Of a stretch of DNA of 64,000 nt, positions 43,191-51,574 are shown piece by piece. Source of the stretch: Virgisporangium aurantiacum. GTDB lineage: Bacteria > Actinomycetota > Actinomycetes > Mycobacteriales > Micromonosporaceae. Made by a program: the position numbers and the translations under genes. Position 1 is the first letter of the stretch. Each line of letters starts with the position of its first letter. Location of the stretch: the NCBI RefSeq assembly GCF_016863635.1, contig NZ_BOPG01000032.1, positions 1-64,000 of the forward strand, in the 5' to 3' direction. The notes beneath the pieces were generated by a model. That model was given only the letters and a program-made list of their open reading frames with translations. It made no database searches and was not told the origin of the DNA.

Positions 43191-44270
43191 GTGGACCTCG
43201 ATGAGCTGACCGTGTTCGTGGCCGTCGTCGGCGCGCGGTTCCTCCTGCCGTTGCTGATACCGCGGTTCCCGTTGCCCGCGATCGTGTCCTGCCTCATCCT
43301 CGACGGCGTCGACCAGACGATCTTCCAGACGCTCGGCTACGACCCGCCCGGTTACCAGGGCTACGACAAGGCGATGGACGTCTACTACCTCGCGATCGCC
43401 TACCTGTCGACGCTGCGCAACTGGACCAACGAGGCCGCCCTGGGCGTGTCCCGGTTCCTGTACTTCTACCGCCTCGTCGGCGTGGTCGCGTTCGAACTGA
43501 CCGACTGGCGTCCGCTGTTGTTGATCTTTCCGAACACGTTCGAGTACTTCTTCATCGCGTACGAGATCGTGCGCCTGGCCTGGGACCCCCGCCGGTTCGG
43601 CGCCCGGTTCTGGATCGTCACGGCGGCCGCCATCTGGATCTTCGTGAAGCTTCCGCAGGAGTACTGGATCCACATCGCGCAACGGGACTTCACCGACACG
43701 TTGAAGCAGGTTCCGTGGCTGGGGCCGGCCATTCTCGCGGCGATCCTCGTCGTGGCGGCGGTGTTGTGGTTCGTGGTCCGGCCGCGGTTGCCCGACCGGG
43801 ACCACGCGCTGCGCGTCGCCGCGGATCCGCTGCCCGCCGACATGGCCACCGCGGCCGACCGCGACCGGTGGGTCGCCGCCCACGGCCGGGTGTGGTCGGC
43901 CGCCACCGTCGAGAAGGTCGTGCTGGTCGGCTTCCTCAGCGTGATCTTCGGGCAGGTCATGCCCGACCGCCGGTCGACCGAGCTGCAGCTGTTCCTGGGC
44001 GTCGCCGCGGTGGTCGTCGTCAACGCCGCCGTCAGCCTGTGGGTGGCCCGGCGCGGTCGCAGCCTGGACTCGGCGCTGGCGGCCTTCGGCGCGCGGGTCC
44101 TGCTGAACGTGGGCCTGGTGCTGGTCTCGGCCTGGCTGCTCGGGCGCGGCGACGGCGAACTCAACCGCGCGAACGCGTTGTTCTTCATCCTGCTGCTGAG
44201 CCTGATCACCCTGCACGACGACCGGTTCCGGCCGGTGCACGAGATGCGCGGCGCGGTCCGCGTCCATTGA
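43191..44270 (+). CDS. Polytopic membrane protein of unknown function
   Basis: 359 residues from GTG 43191, 4 nt after the lipoprotein stop. About nine membrane helices; the front part has a conserved-looking LPAIVSCLILDGVDQTIFQ and KAMDVYYLAIAYLSTLRNW region, suggesting buried polar residues. No family recognised. Probably co-transcribed with the peptidoglycan-binding lipoprotein, so an envelope role is likely. Confidence 0.65.
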   Translation: MDLDELTVFVAVVGARFLLPLLIPRFPLPAIVSCLILDGVDQTIFQTLGYDPPGYQGYDKAMDVYYLAIAYLSTLRNWTNEAALGVSRFLYFYRLVGVVAFELTDWRPLLLIFPNTFEYFFIAYEIVRLAWDPRRFGARFWIVTAAAIWIFVKLPQEYWIHIAQRDFTDTLKQVPWLGPAILAAILVVAAVLWFVVRPRLPDRDHALRVAADPLPADMATAADRDRWVAAHGRVWSAATVEKVVLVGFLSVIFGQVMPDRRSTELQLFLGVAAVVVVNAAVSLWVARRGRSLDSALAAFGARVLLNVGLVLVSAWLLGRGDGELNRANALFFILLLSLITLHDDRFRPVHEMRGAVRVH

Positions 44271-44274
44271 GACG

Positions 44275-45246
44275 TCAGGCGTCGAGCGCCCAGCGCACGA
44301 ACCGCTTCGTCGGGGCGAACCCGGCCTTCCGGTAGAGCCCGAACGCCCCGGTCGGGTTCGCCGAGTCGACGCCCAGGCTGGCGCGGTCGTAGCCGCCGTC
44401 GGCGACGGCCCGCAGCGCGTGCGCGATCAACGCGCCGGCGACGCCGCGCCGCCGGTAGTCCCGGCGGGTTCCGATGAGCATGAAGTGCGCGTCGCGGACG
44501 CCGGTGGCCACCGTGTCGGCCTCCCAGTACATGGTGACCAGCATGCCCGCGGGTGCCCCGTTCGCCTCGTCGCGGAGCAGGAAGCTGAGGTCGGGCCGGA
44601 AGGTGTGGTTGGTGATCCTGTTCTTCCAGGCGTCGGCCGGCATCGGCGCCGAACCCCAGTGGTCGGTGAACGACTCGTTGCGGACGAACCGGAACTCCTC
44701 GTCGGTCCGCTCCGACCACGGCTCGACCCGCAGCCCGTCGGGGACCGCCGTGTCGGGGATCGCGTCGCCGAGCGGATGCTCCATGTGCTGGTAGTAGCGG
44801 ACCGGCGCGAAGCCCTGCGAGCCGAACAGCTCCGCCACACCGGCGATGTGCTCGCCCTTGTGCGTCTCGACCACGAGTTCCAGCGTCGGGTGGTGCAGGG
44901 CGTGCAGGACCTTCGCCGCCGCCACCCCGGCCTTCAGGAGGGTGCCGCCGATGCCGCGGCGCCGGTGGTCCGGGTGCACCCCGCCGTCGACGAAGACCCG
45001 GTCCACCTCCGTGGCCGCCCGGTACGTGGCCTTCATGTAGCCGATCATCAGGTCGCCGGTGAAGGCGGCGAGGCTGGCGCGCTCCAGGTCGGCGTAGGGG
45101 TCCTCCAGTTCCTGGAGCACGTCCTCGGCGTCGAAGTTCTCACCGACCCTGTCGACGGCCTCCATCGCGTTGAGGAGGCCGGCCGCCGCGTCGGCGTCAC
45201 CGGTGGTGAGGGGCCGCCACGTCACGGCGGTGGACTCGTCGCTCAT
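44275..45246 (-). CDS. Tandem GNAT acetyltransferase (mycothiol-synthase-like)
   Basis: 323 residues. Two GNAT domains: 1-155 with HPDHRRRGIGGTLL acetyl-CoA loop, and 165-323 with RRDYRRRGVAGALI and the ending NPTGAFGLYRKAGFAP. The two-domain plan is that of mycothiol synthase MshD, but sequence detail is not enough to call MshD, and many actinomycete tandem GNATs are different. Start ATG lacks a ribosome binding site; TACTGT (45254-45259 on the minus strand) ends 7 nt before it, so leaderless. Confidence 0.88.
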   Translation of the reverse strand: MSDESTAVTWRPLTTGDADAAAGLLNAMEAVDRVGENFDAEDVLQELEDPYADLERASLAAFTGDLMIGYMKATYRAATEVDRVFVDGGVHPDHRRRGIGGTLLKAGVAAAKVLHALHHPTLELVVETHKGEHIAGVAELFGSQGFAPVRYYQHMEHPLGDAIPDTAVPDGLRVEPWSERTDEEFRFVRNESFTDHWGSAPMPADAWKNRITNHTFRPDLSFLLRDEANGAPAGMLVTMYWEADTVATGVRDAHFMLIGTRRDYRRRGVAGALIAHALRAVADGGYDRASLGVDSANPTGAFGLYRKAGFAPTKRFVRWALDA

Positions 45247-45352
45247 GCGACCGACAGTATGGACACGGCGCGCGGGCGGTCACCCCGTTTTCCGGGGAGC
45301 GCGGCGGTCCGATGGCCTCAGTTCGGGCGCCGGTGGGCCGATCAAGCGGGAT

Positions 45353-47266
45353 GTGACGTGGATCCGACTCGCCGCCGGAAGAAACGCGCGGGCCGGTTCG
45401 GGGCGGGCGTCGCTCCTCGTGGCCGCGTGCGTGTGCGCCGCGCTGTCGGGGCTGATGTACGCGATCAACTTCCGCGCCGCGTCCGGTCCGCCGATCCTGG
45501 TCATCGCGCCGGTGGTCGGCGCGAACGCCGTCATGATGGTCGCGTCGTGGCGGGCCTGGAAGGCGTCCGCACAGCCGGTGGGTCGGCGGTTCTGGCGGGC
45601 GGTGTGCGCGTCGGCGGTCATCACGCTGGTCGGCACGGTGGTGGACTTCCGGGCCTACCTGGACGGCCCGATCCCGCCGCCGTCGCTGCTGCAGGCCGGG
45701 TACTCGGTCACGCCGATGCTGTTGCTGTTGTGGGCCCTGTACCGGTTGCCGTTGGGTGCCCGCAACCGGGGGGAGCGGCAGCGCCTGCTGCTCGACATCG
45801 TCACGGTGGCGCTGGGTGCGGTGGTGTTCGTGTGGTACTTCGCCCGGACCCAGCTCGGCGGCACGCCGATGGGTGATCAGGGCACCCTGATCAGCGCGGT
45901 GATGGTGCTGATCTCGGTGATCCTCTTCGGCCTGGTCAAGGTCGTCATGTCCGGATCCCGGGCGGTCGACCCGCTGGCCCTGCGGCTGTTCGCCGGTGGC
46001 TTCCTGCTGGAGGTCGCCGGCATGATGGCCTCGCCGGCCCTCGCCGACCGGCCGCAGGTCAGCATCGAACTGGTCAGCCGGGCCGCGACCTACGTGTTCA
46101 CCACGGCCGCGGCGGTGGTCCAGTGCCGGGCCGCCGACGCCACCGGCACGGGTTCGCGGCCGACCGACCGACGCCTGTTCAGCGTGCTGCCGTACGTCGC
46201 GGTCGCCGGGGTCGACGGGCTGCTGCTGGTCAACCTGTGGGGGCAGGGCGAGATCCGGCTCGTGGTCGGTATCGCCGCGGTGACGCTGACCGGGCTGGTG
46301 GCCGTCCGGCAGATCGGTGCCTTCCGCGACAACGCGCGCCTGCTCGGCGAGCTGGGCCGGCACGAGAGCCGGTTCCGGGCCCTGGTGCAGAACGCGGCGG
46401 ACGTCATCGCGATCTGCGGCCCGGACGGTCAGGTGACCTACATCAGTCCCGCCATCGGCAGGATCACCGGCCAGGCGCCGGAGGAGCTGATCGGTACCCA
46501 GGGCCCGACGGTGCATCCGGAGGACCGGATCACCGTCGGCCAGACCTTCCGGGACGTCGTCGTCGACGCCAGCCGGCCCCGGAAGGCGGAGATCCGGATC
46601 GCCCACATGGACGGTGGCTGGCGCTGGGTCCGGGTGACGTTCACCAACCTGCTCCACGATCCGGCCGTCGGGGGAGTGGTCACCAACACCAGCGACATCA
46701 CCGAGGCGCACGCGTACCACCTGCAGCTGTCCCACCAGGCGACGCACGACGCGCTGACCAACCTGGCCAACCGGACCCTGTTCGCCGAACAGGTCGACCT
46801 GGCGCTCGCCCGGCACGACCGCCGGGTCAGCCTGGCCCTGGTCGACCTGGACGACTTCAAGTGGGTCAACGACACCCTCGGCCACCCCGCGGGCGACGCC
46901 CTTCTGGTGGCGGTCGCCGAGCGGCTGCGCCGCGGGGTGCGCCCGCAGGACCTGGTCGCCCGCCTCGGCGGTGACGAGTTCGCCGTCCTCCTCGACGACT
47001 GCGACCCCACCGAGGCCGACATCACCGTGGACCGGGTGCTGCGCCTCGTCACCGAACCGCTGGTGGTGGAGGGGCAGACGTTACATGTCCGGGCCAGCAT
47101 CGGAGTCGCCGACGCCGGGCCCGCCGACGACGCCGACCTGTTGATGCGCCACGCCGACCTGGCCCTGTACGAGGCGAAGGGCGCGGGCAAGGGCTGCTCG
47201 GCCCGCTACACCCCGGCGATGCGACCGAAACTCGACGTCCGGTCCGATCAGGACGCGTTGCGGTGA
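45353..47266 (+). CDS. Membrane PAS-GGDEF diguanylate cyclase
   Basis: 637 residues from GTG 45353. About ten membrane helices (about 15-330) form an integral sensor; a short coiled linker, then PAS (about 345-465, FRALVQNAADVIAICGPDGQ) and GGDEF (about 470-630) with the intact active site GGDEF at 539-543 (RLGGDEFAVLLDD) and no RxxD inhibitory site five residues before it. It makes cyclic di-GMP, which controls development in actinomycetes. Many relatives continue into an EAL domain; this one ends where EAL would begin. The end overlaps the convergent DUF308 gene by 19 bp. Confidence 0.92.
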   Translation: MTWIRLAAGRNARAGSGRASLLVAACVCAALSGLMYAINFRAASGPPILVIAPVVGANAVMMVASWRAWKASAQPVGRRFWRAVCASAVITLVGTVVDFRAYLDGPIPPPSLLQAGYSVTPMLLLLWALYRLPLGARNRGERQRLLLDIVTVALGAVVFVWYFARTQLGGTPMGDQGTLISAVMVLISVILFGLVKVVMSGSRAVDPLALRLFAGGFLLEVAGMMASPALADRPQVSIELVSRAATYVFTTAAAVVQCRAADATGTGSRPTDRRLFSVLPYVAVAGVDGLLLVNLWGQGEIRLVVGIAAVTLTGLVAVRQIGAFRDNARLLGELGRHESRFRALVQNAADVIAICGPDGQVTYISPAIGRITGQAPEELIGTQGPTVHPEDRITVGQTFRDVVVDASRPRKAEIRIAHMDGGWRWVRVTFTNLLHDPAVGGVVTNTSDITEAHAYHLQLSHQATHDALTNLANRTLFAEQVDLALARHDRRVSLALVDLDDFKWVNDTLGHPAGDALLVAVAERLRRGVRPQDLVARLGGDEFAVLLDDCDPTEADITVDRVLRLVTEPLVVEGQTLHVRASIGVADAGPADDADLLMRHADLALYEAKGAGKGCSARYTPAMRPKLDVRSDQDALR

Positions 47267-47853
47267 GACCGGACGGAGAAGGCGGCGAAGATCTCCGCGA
47301 CACCGAAGAAGATCATGTAGATGCCGACGAGGTTGACCAGCAACAGCAGCTCGCGCCCGGGTGAACCGATCGCCCACATGCCGAGCATCACCTCGAGGAC
47401 GCCGGCGATGAGACCCATCCACCACCAGTCCCGCTTCGCGCCCATGAACGCCGCGACGATCGACAGGATGCCACCGATCACCAGGTACCAGGCGATGAAC
47501 ACGGCGACGACGTAGAGGGTCTTGCCGGGCCACACGAACGCGCCCAGCCCGGCGAGGATGCCGAGCACGCCGCCGACGTAGAACAGCCATTTCCAGCTGT
47601 CCACCCGGGACGCGGTGAGGATGTAGGAGATCCCGGCGAAGATGAAGGCGAAGCCGGCGAACCACGCCAGCGACGCGACGCTGCCCGGACGCACACTCAG
47701 CACGAACATCCCGTAGAGCGTCCACAGGGTGCCGGTGATGAGGGAGAGCCACCACACGCCGGTGACGGCGGCGGCCGAACCCGCACGCAGGAAACCGCTG
47801 GTGGCCGTGGACTCCGATGCCGACAGCGGCACCGCTGACGAGGGCGAGGACAT
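47248..47853 (-). CDS. HdeD/DUF308-family membrane protein
   Basis: 201 residues from ATG 47853, with GGAGG 7 nt upstream. Six membrane helices in the DUF308 pattern (LITGTLWTLYGMFVLSV, GFAFIFAGISYILTA, GIYMIFFGVAEIFAAF). HdeD-type proteins are linked to acid or envelope stress but have no known activity. Likely in one transcription unit with, or just after, the XRE gene 25 nt upstream. Confidence 0.88.
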   Translation of the reverse strand: MSSPSSAVPLSASESTATSGFLRAGSAAAVTGVWWLSLITGTLWTLYGMFVLSVRPGSVASLAWFAGFAFIFAGISYILTASRVDSWKWLFYVGGVLGILAGLGAFVWPGKTLYVVAVFIAWYLVIGGILSIVAAFMGAKRDWWWMGLIAGVLEVMLGMWAIGSPGRELLLLVNLVGIYMIFFGVAEIFAAFSVRSHRNAS

Positions 47854-47878
47854 CTCAACTCCTCCGTTGGCTGATGGC

Positions 47879-48733
47879 TCACGTCCCCTCAGCGTGATCG
47901 TGGTGATCGGGGAATCCCTCACCCGTGGGGAATGATTCCCAGAGCGCGTGCGTCGCGTCGTCGAGCGGGAAGAACTCCTCGACCCGCAGCTCCTGCGACG
48001 TGAGGTCGATCGCGGTGCCGACGGTGGTCAGCAGCGAGAAGAACGCCAGCCGGTGACCGCGGAACCGGAACAGCACGTCCAGCACCGGAGTGGCGGGTGA
48101 CTCGTCGCCGCGCTCGATCGCGGCCACCTCCGGTAGCGTCACCAGGTCGTCGAGCAGGGCGACGGTGGCGGCGTCCAGAACCCCGCCGACGGCCTCCCGC
48201 CGCACCCGCGCGAGCAGGGTGGCGACCACCGGCTCCCAGTTCAGCACCGAATCGCGCACCGGGCCGGGCCCGATCATCAGACGCAGGACGTTGGCCGGCT
48301 CGGGCATCGGCTCCGGGCGCGACAGGCCACCGAACAGCCGCCGGGCGCCCGCGTTCGCCCGGACGACGTTCCAGCCGCGGTCCATGACGACCGCCGGGAA
48401 CGGCTCGTGATGGCGGATCATCGTGGTGAGCGCGGCGTTCACGTGCCGCAGCGCCGGCGAGTCCAGCGGCAGCTCCGGATACAGCGCCGCGAACCCGGCG
48501 GCGGCCAGCAGCGCGTTGCGTTCCCGGAACGGCACGTCGAGCGCCGTCGCCAGCCGGATCACCATCTCGCGGCTCGGGTTCGCCCGTCCCGTCTCGACGA
48601 AGCTGACGTAGCGCGCGGTGGTCTTCGCCTCCACCGACAGGTCGAGCTGGCTCATCCGGCGGAGCTGCCGCCAGTACCGCAGCAGGCCGCCGAGATCCCC
48701 AACCGGCGACGCCGGCAGCCTGGTCAGGCTCAC
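47879..48733 (-). CDS. XRE-family regulator (MmyB-like)
   Basis: 284 residues from GTG 48733; TAGGAT (48741-48746 on the minus strand) ends 7 nt upstream, so leaderless. N-terminal Cro/CI helix-turn-helix (about 12-70, SQLDLSVEAKTTARYVSFVETG) and a C-terminal MmyB-type PAS-like ligand domain (about 100-280, with MDRGWNVVRANAGA and LRLMIGPGPVRDSVLNW). Such regulators commonly control a divergent oxidoreductase gene. The 15-bp TTCCCTG-G-CAGGGAA palindrome between it and the gene at 48849 is its likely operator. Confidence 0.9.
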   Translation of the reverse strand: MSLTRLPASPVGDLGGLLRYWRQLRRMSQLDLSVEAKTTARYVSFVETGRANPSREMVIRLATALDVPFRERNALLAAAGFAALYPELPLDSPALRHVNAALTTMIRHHEPFPAVVMDRGWNVVRANAGARRLFGGLSRPEPMPEPANVLRLMIGPGPVRDSVLNWEPVVATLLARVRREAVGGVLDAATVALLDDLVTLPEVAAIERGDESPATPVLDVLFRFRGHRLAFFSLLTTVGTAIDLTSQELRVEEFFPLDDATHALWESFPTGEGFPDHHDHAEGT

Positions 48734-48769
48734 GCGGCCGATCCTACTGTCGGCGGCTCGCCGATTCCC

Positions 48770-48784
48770 TTCCCTGGCAGGGAA
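48770..48784. promoter_or_regulatory. Palindromic operator between XRE and CMD-like genes
   Basis: TTCCCTG-G-CAGGGAA, a perfect 7-1-7 dyad, lies 37 nt from the XRE start and 65 nt from the divergent start. A GGGAA-based dyad in the divergent space fits an MmyB-like regulator. Confidence 0.6.
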
Positions 48785-48848
48785 TGGCGCCGCCCCGCGA
48801 CGGCACACACGATGGACCGGTCCTTCCGAACCGGATTGGGGTCCATCC

Positions 48849-49394
48849 ATGAAACTGACCATCCACACCTCCGAGTCGGCGCCGGCGACGTCCCGCCCGG
48901 TGCTCGACGGCATCAACGCGGACCTGGGCTTCGTGCCCCACCTGGCCGCGTCCGTCGCCGAGTCGCCCGCGCTCCTGCACGGCTTCGACGGCCTGCGCCG
49001 CGCCGTCGCCGGGATCGAGCCGGTCGACCGCGAGGTGGCCGGACTGTCGACCGGCGTGGCCGTCGACAACCACTACGGCGTGGCGTTCCACTCCACCCTC
49101 CTCGCCGGCCTCGGCGTCGCCGAGGAGGACATCACCGCCATGCGCGCCGGTTCGCCGCCCGCCGACGAGCGTCAGGCGGCGGTGTACGAGTTCGCGCGCG
49201 AGTGCGTCACCACCCGCGGCAAGGTGAGCGACGCGACCCTCGACCGGCTCACCGCGACCGGCGCCACCCAGGCCGACGTGCTCGACCTCGTCGCCGAGTG
49301 CGTGTTCGCGTCGCTCGTGGGCGTGGTGGACAACCTGGCCGGCCGGGTCGACCTGGACCCGTTCCTCCAGCCGCGGGCCTGGAAGCCGGCATAG
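48849..49394 (+). CDS. Carboxymuconolactone-decarboxylase/AhpD-like protein without redox cysteines
   Basis: 181 residues from ATG 48849. The helical fold and order match the CMD/AhpD superfamily: GFVPHLAASVAESPALL start, REVAGLSTGVAV...YGVAFHSTLLAG centre, LDLVAECVFASLVGVVDN end. In AhpD-like members the centre reads CxYCVxxH; here it reads D73-N74-H-Y-G77-V-A-F-H81, so both Cys are replaced while the His is kept. Thiol peroxidase-type activity is therefore unlikely; it may act on another substrate or be structural. Divergent from its probable XRE regulator. Confidence 0.8.
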   Translation: MKLTIHTSESAPATSRPVLDGINADLGFVPHLAASVAESPALLHGFDGLRRAVAGIEPVDREVAGLSTGVAVDNHYGVAFHSTLLAGLGVAEEDITAMRAGSPPADERQAAVYEFARECVTTRGKVSDATLDRLTATGATQADVLDLVAECVFASLVGVVDNLAGRVDLDPFLQPRAWKPA

Positions 49395-49403
49395 AAACGG
49401 CGG

Positions 49404-50387
49404 CTACCCGGCGCGCAGGAGTTCCTCGCCGAGGTGGGTGCGTTGGTAGAGGACCGACCGACCGTCGCGGCGGGCGGTGACGACGCCGGACGCCTCCAGG
49501 GTCTTGAGGTGGACGCTGAGCGTGGGCGGGGTCAGGTCGAGCAGGCACGCCAGCTGGGTCGTGGTCATCGGCAGGTCGAGCTGGGCGAGAACCGCGGCCC
49601 GGCTGCGTCCGATGAGGTTGGCGAGCGCGTCGGTCCGCTCCGCCGGTCCGCTCCAGAGCCGGCCCAGGCCACGCGGGGAGTAGGTGAGCGCCGGCTGCGG
49701 GTCGGCGGTACGCACGACGACGTCGGGCCAGGCGAAGACGCACGGCACCAGCAGCAGCCCCCGCTGGCCGAGGTCGACCGTGCCGTCCCAGTACTTGGTG
49801 ACGTGCAGTTCGTCGCCGCGCAGGGCGACCAGCGGGTGCAGCGTCCGGAACAGTTGCTGGACGCCGCCGGTGGCGAGTTCGTCGAGCCGGTAGGAGAGGT
49901 CGGCCCGGAGCAGCGCGCGGATGCGGGGCCAGTACGGTTCGACGGCCACCTGCCAGTACCGGCGAAGCTCGGTGGTGACGCGGGTGAGGGCCGCCGCGGG
50001 ATCGGCCGCGAGCCCGCGGAGCAGGGCCCGGTGGGCGTCCCCTCCCTTGGCCGGGAACGCGACCGGGTGCGTGGACAGGTGGTGCAGCTGCGCGGCGACG
50101 AGCGCCGGGTCGGTGCCGGCGACGTGGGCCAGGCCGGAGTCGAACCCGGCCGCCCGGGCGCGGGCCGGCGGGAGCAGGAAGTCGGGGATGTATCCGGCGC
50201 GGGGGACCAGCGTGGTGAGCAGCTCCACGTCGACGCCGGCCGGCAGCGGCAGGACCCGACGCAGCCACGGAGTGTGGAGTGCGCTCTTCGTCGCGAGGGT
50301 GCGCAGGCTCAGCACGGTCTCGGCCAGCGGCGAGAACCCGAAGCGGATGCGGCCCACGTCGGTGAGACCCAGTCGGATGCGAATCAT
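49404..50387 (-). CDS. ArsR-family regulator with DUF5937-like domain
   Basis: 327 residues from ATG 50387. The first ~240 residues match the long N-terminal domain seen in DUF5937-type regulators (GFSPLAETVLSLRTL start, YWPRIRALLRADLSYRLDELA, YSPRGLGRLW); the ArsR winged HTH is C-terminal (about 250-320, LDLPMTTTQLACLLDLTPPTLSVHL). A GATTAGA-N6-TCTAATC dyad lies 7 nt upstream and overlaps its own -10, fitting autorepression and control of the divergent questin-oxidase-like gene. Confidence 0.88.
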   Translation of the reverse strand: MIRIRLGLTDVGRIRFGFSPLAETVLSLRTLATKSALHTPWLRRVLPLPAGVDVELLTTLVPRAGYIPDFLLPPARARAAGFDSGLAHVAGTDPALVAAQLHHLSTHPVAFPAKGGDAHRALLRGLAADPAAALTRVTTELRRYWQVAVEPYWPRIRALLRADLSYRLDELATGGVQQLFRTLHPLVALRGDELHVTKYWDGTVDLGQRGLLLVPCVFAWPDVVVRTADPQPALTYSPRGLGRLWSGPAERTDALANLIGRSRAAVLAQLDLPMTTTQLACLLDLTPPTLSVHLKTLEASGVVTARRDGRSVLYQRTHLGEELLRAG

Positions 50388-50393
50388 CGCGAG

Positions 50394-50413
50394 GATTAGA
50401 CCAGAATCTAATC
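50394..50413. promoter_or_regulatory. Operator between ArsR-type and questin-oxidase-like genes
   Basis: GATTAGA (50394-50400) and TCTAATC (50407-50413) are perfect arms around 6 bp. On the minus strand TCTAAT (50395-50400) ends 7 nt before the ArsR-type ATG and could be its -10. Confidence 0.65.
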
Positions 50414-50449
50414 GTCGACAGCCGGTGCGGGTCCGGGCACCGTCTTCCC

Positions 50450-51505
50450 ATGACCACGGGCATCCTCGACGAGGCCTACGAGCGCCTCGCCTTCGCCGGC
50501 CCCGAATGGGGCGAAGACACGCTGACGAATCACGGCCCCATGGCGGTCGAGACGATGGTCCGCCGCGGCCACGCCGACCGCGTCCACGGGTGGCTGGACG
50601 CGTACCTGACGCGGCTGGACGCCCTCCCGTCCCCCCGGTGGCCCATCGACCCGACCGCCTGGCACGAGGCGCTGGGCGACGGCCGCCGGGTCGCCGACTG
50701 GACCGAGTACTTCACCCGCGCGGTGCGTGAACGCCCCTGGCGGGACGTCCTGACCGAATGGTGGCCGAGGCTGCTGCCGGGCATCGTCGCCGGCACCACC
50801 CACGGCGTGATCCGGGTGAGCCACGCCGTCGGCGCCCTGCTCGGCACCGCGTCCCCTTCTCCCGCCTCTGCCGCTTCTCCGGCGGTGACCGAACTCGCGC
50901 ACGCGCTGGCGTTCTGGGCGGCCCGCTGGCGTCCGGTACCCGGCACCACCGGGCCCGGCCCGGAATCGCCCTGGCGCGCGGCGGCGCTCACGGCCGTCCC
51001 CCGGATCCCGGACCAGAGCGGGCGGGTCGCGGCGCGGCTGGCCCAACTGGACGACCTGCCCGGCTGGTCCGGCCCCGGTCCACGGCCGAACTCGCCGGAG
51101 GACGTCCCGGCGGCGCTGCGGGACCTGGTCGCGACCGGAACCCGGGTGTACGTCGACCACGGGCAGGCCAGTCCCGTGATCCTGGTCCACGTGGCGACCG
51201 CGCCGAACGCCGTGCTCCGGACCCTCCCCGCCCTGCCACCTCAGCTGTGGACGCCCAGCCTCGACGCCGTCTGGGCGGTGAGCGCCGCGCTCGTCTCCGC
51301 CTACGCGCCCCCGCACCCGGTCGCCACGCCCCGGCCGGCATCCCCGGCGGACGGCGCCACCCTCCTCGACCAAGCCGTCCACCACCGCGACGAGCACGTC
51401 ATCAAGCTCAGCGACACGGCCGCGGACGTGTACGCCTGGACCGGCGACCCCACCGTCCTGGCCGCCGGCGTCCGGGCCGCCGAGCTGATCGGCTCCCCGT
51501 CCTGA
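50450..51505 (+). CDS. Questin-oxidase-like protein (DUF4243)
   Basis: 351 residues from ATG 50450. The front motif TNHGPMAVETMVRRGHADRV and ADWTEYF...PWRDVLTEWWPRLLPGIVAGTTHGVIRVSHAV resemble the questin oxidase family, whose fungal members open an anthraquinone ring by a Baeyer-Villiger-type step. The His in NHG and THG segments and HAV are kept. In actinomycetes the substrate is unknown. No signal peptide. Probably de-repressed through the divergent ArsR-type regulator. Confidence 0.8.
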   Translation: MTTGILDEAYERLAFAGPEWGEDTLTNHGPMAVETMVRRGHADRVHGWLDAYLTRLDALPSPRWPIDPTAWHEALGDGRRVADWTEYFTRAVRERPWRDVLTEWWPRLLPGIVAGTTHGVIRVSHAVGALLGTASPSPASAASPAVTELAHALAFWAARWRPVPGTTGPGPESPWRAAALTAVPRIPDQSGRVAARLAQLDDLPGWSGPGPRPNSPEDVPAALRDLVATGTRVYVDHGQASPVILVHVATAPNAVLRTLPALPPQLWTPSLDAVWAVSAALVSAYAPPHPVATPRPASPADGATLLDQAVHHRDEHVIKLSDTAADVYAWTGDPTVLAAGVRAAELIGSPS

Positions 51506-51520
51506 TACCGGTGGACCCCC

Positions 51521-51552
51521 AACCGAATCGCGTCCCCACTACGCCGTAGTGG
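51521..51552 (+). promoter_or_regulatory. Promoter of the second SigE-family gene, with a 17-bp palindrome
   Basis: AACCGAA (51521-51527), 17 nt, CGTAGTGG (51545-51552), the same layout as the promoter at 38476-38507. The -10 is the right arm of the perfect palindrome CCACTACG-C-CGTAGTGG (51536-51552), so an extra regulator may bind over it. Confidence 0.55.
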
Positions 51553-51574
51553 TGAGAGAGCGTGGAGGTCCCGA

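Noticed and set aside
44275..45246. Naming the tandem GNAT as mycothiol synthase MshD
   Set aside because: Two-domain layout fits, but many actinomycete tandem GNATs differ and no substrate residue could be confirmed.
47928..47940. GGGAAT-G-ATTCCC palindrome
   Set aside because: It has the same GGGAA half-site as the XRE operator, but lies inside the 3' coding part of the XRE gene and could be chance.
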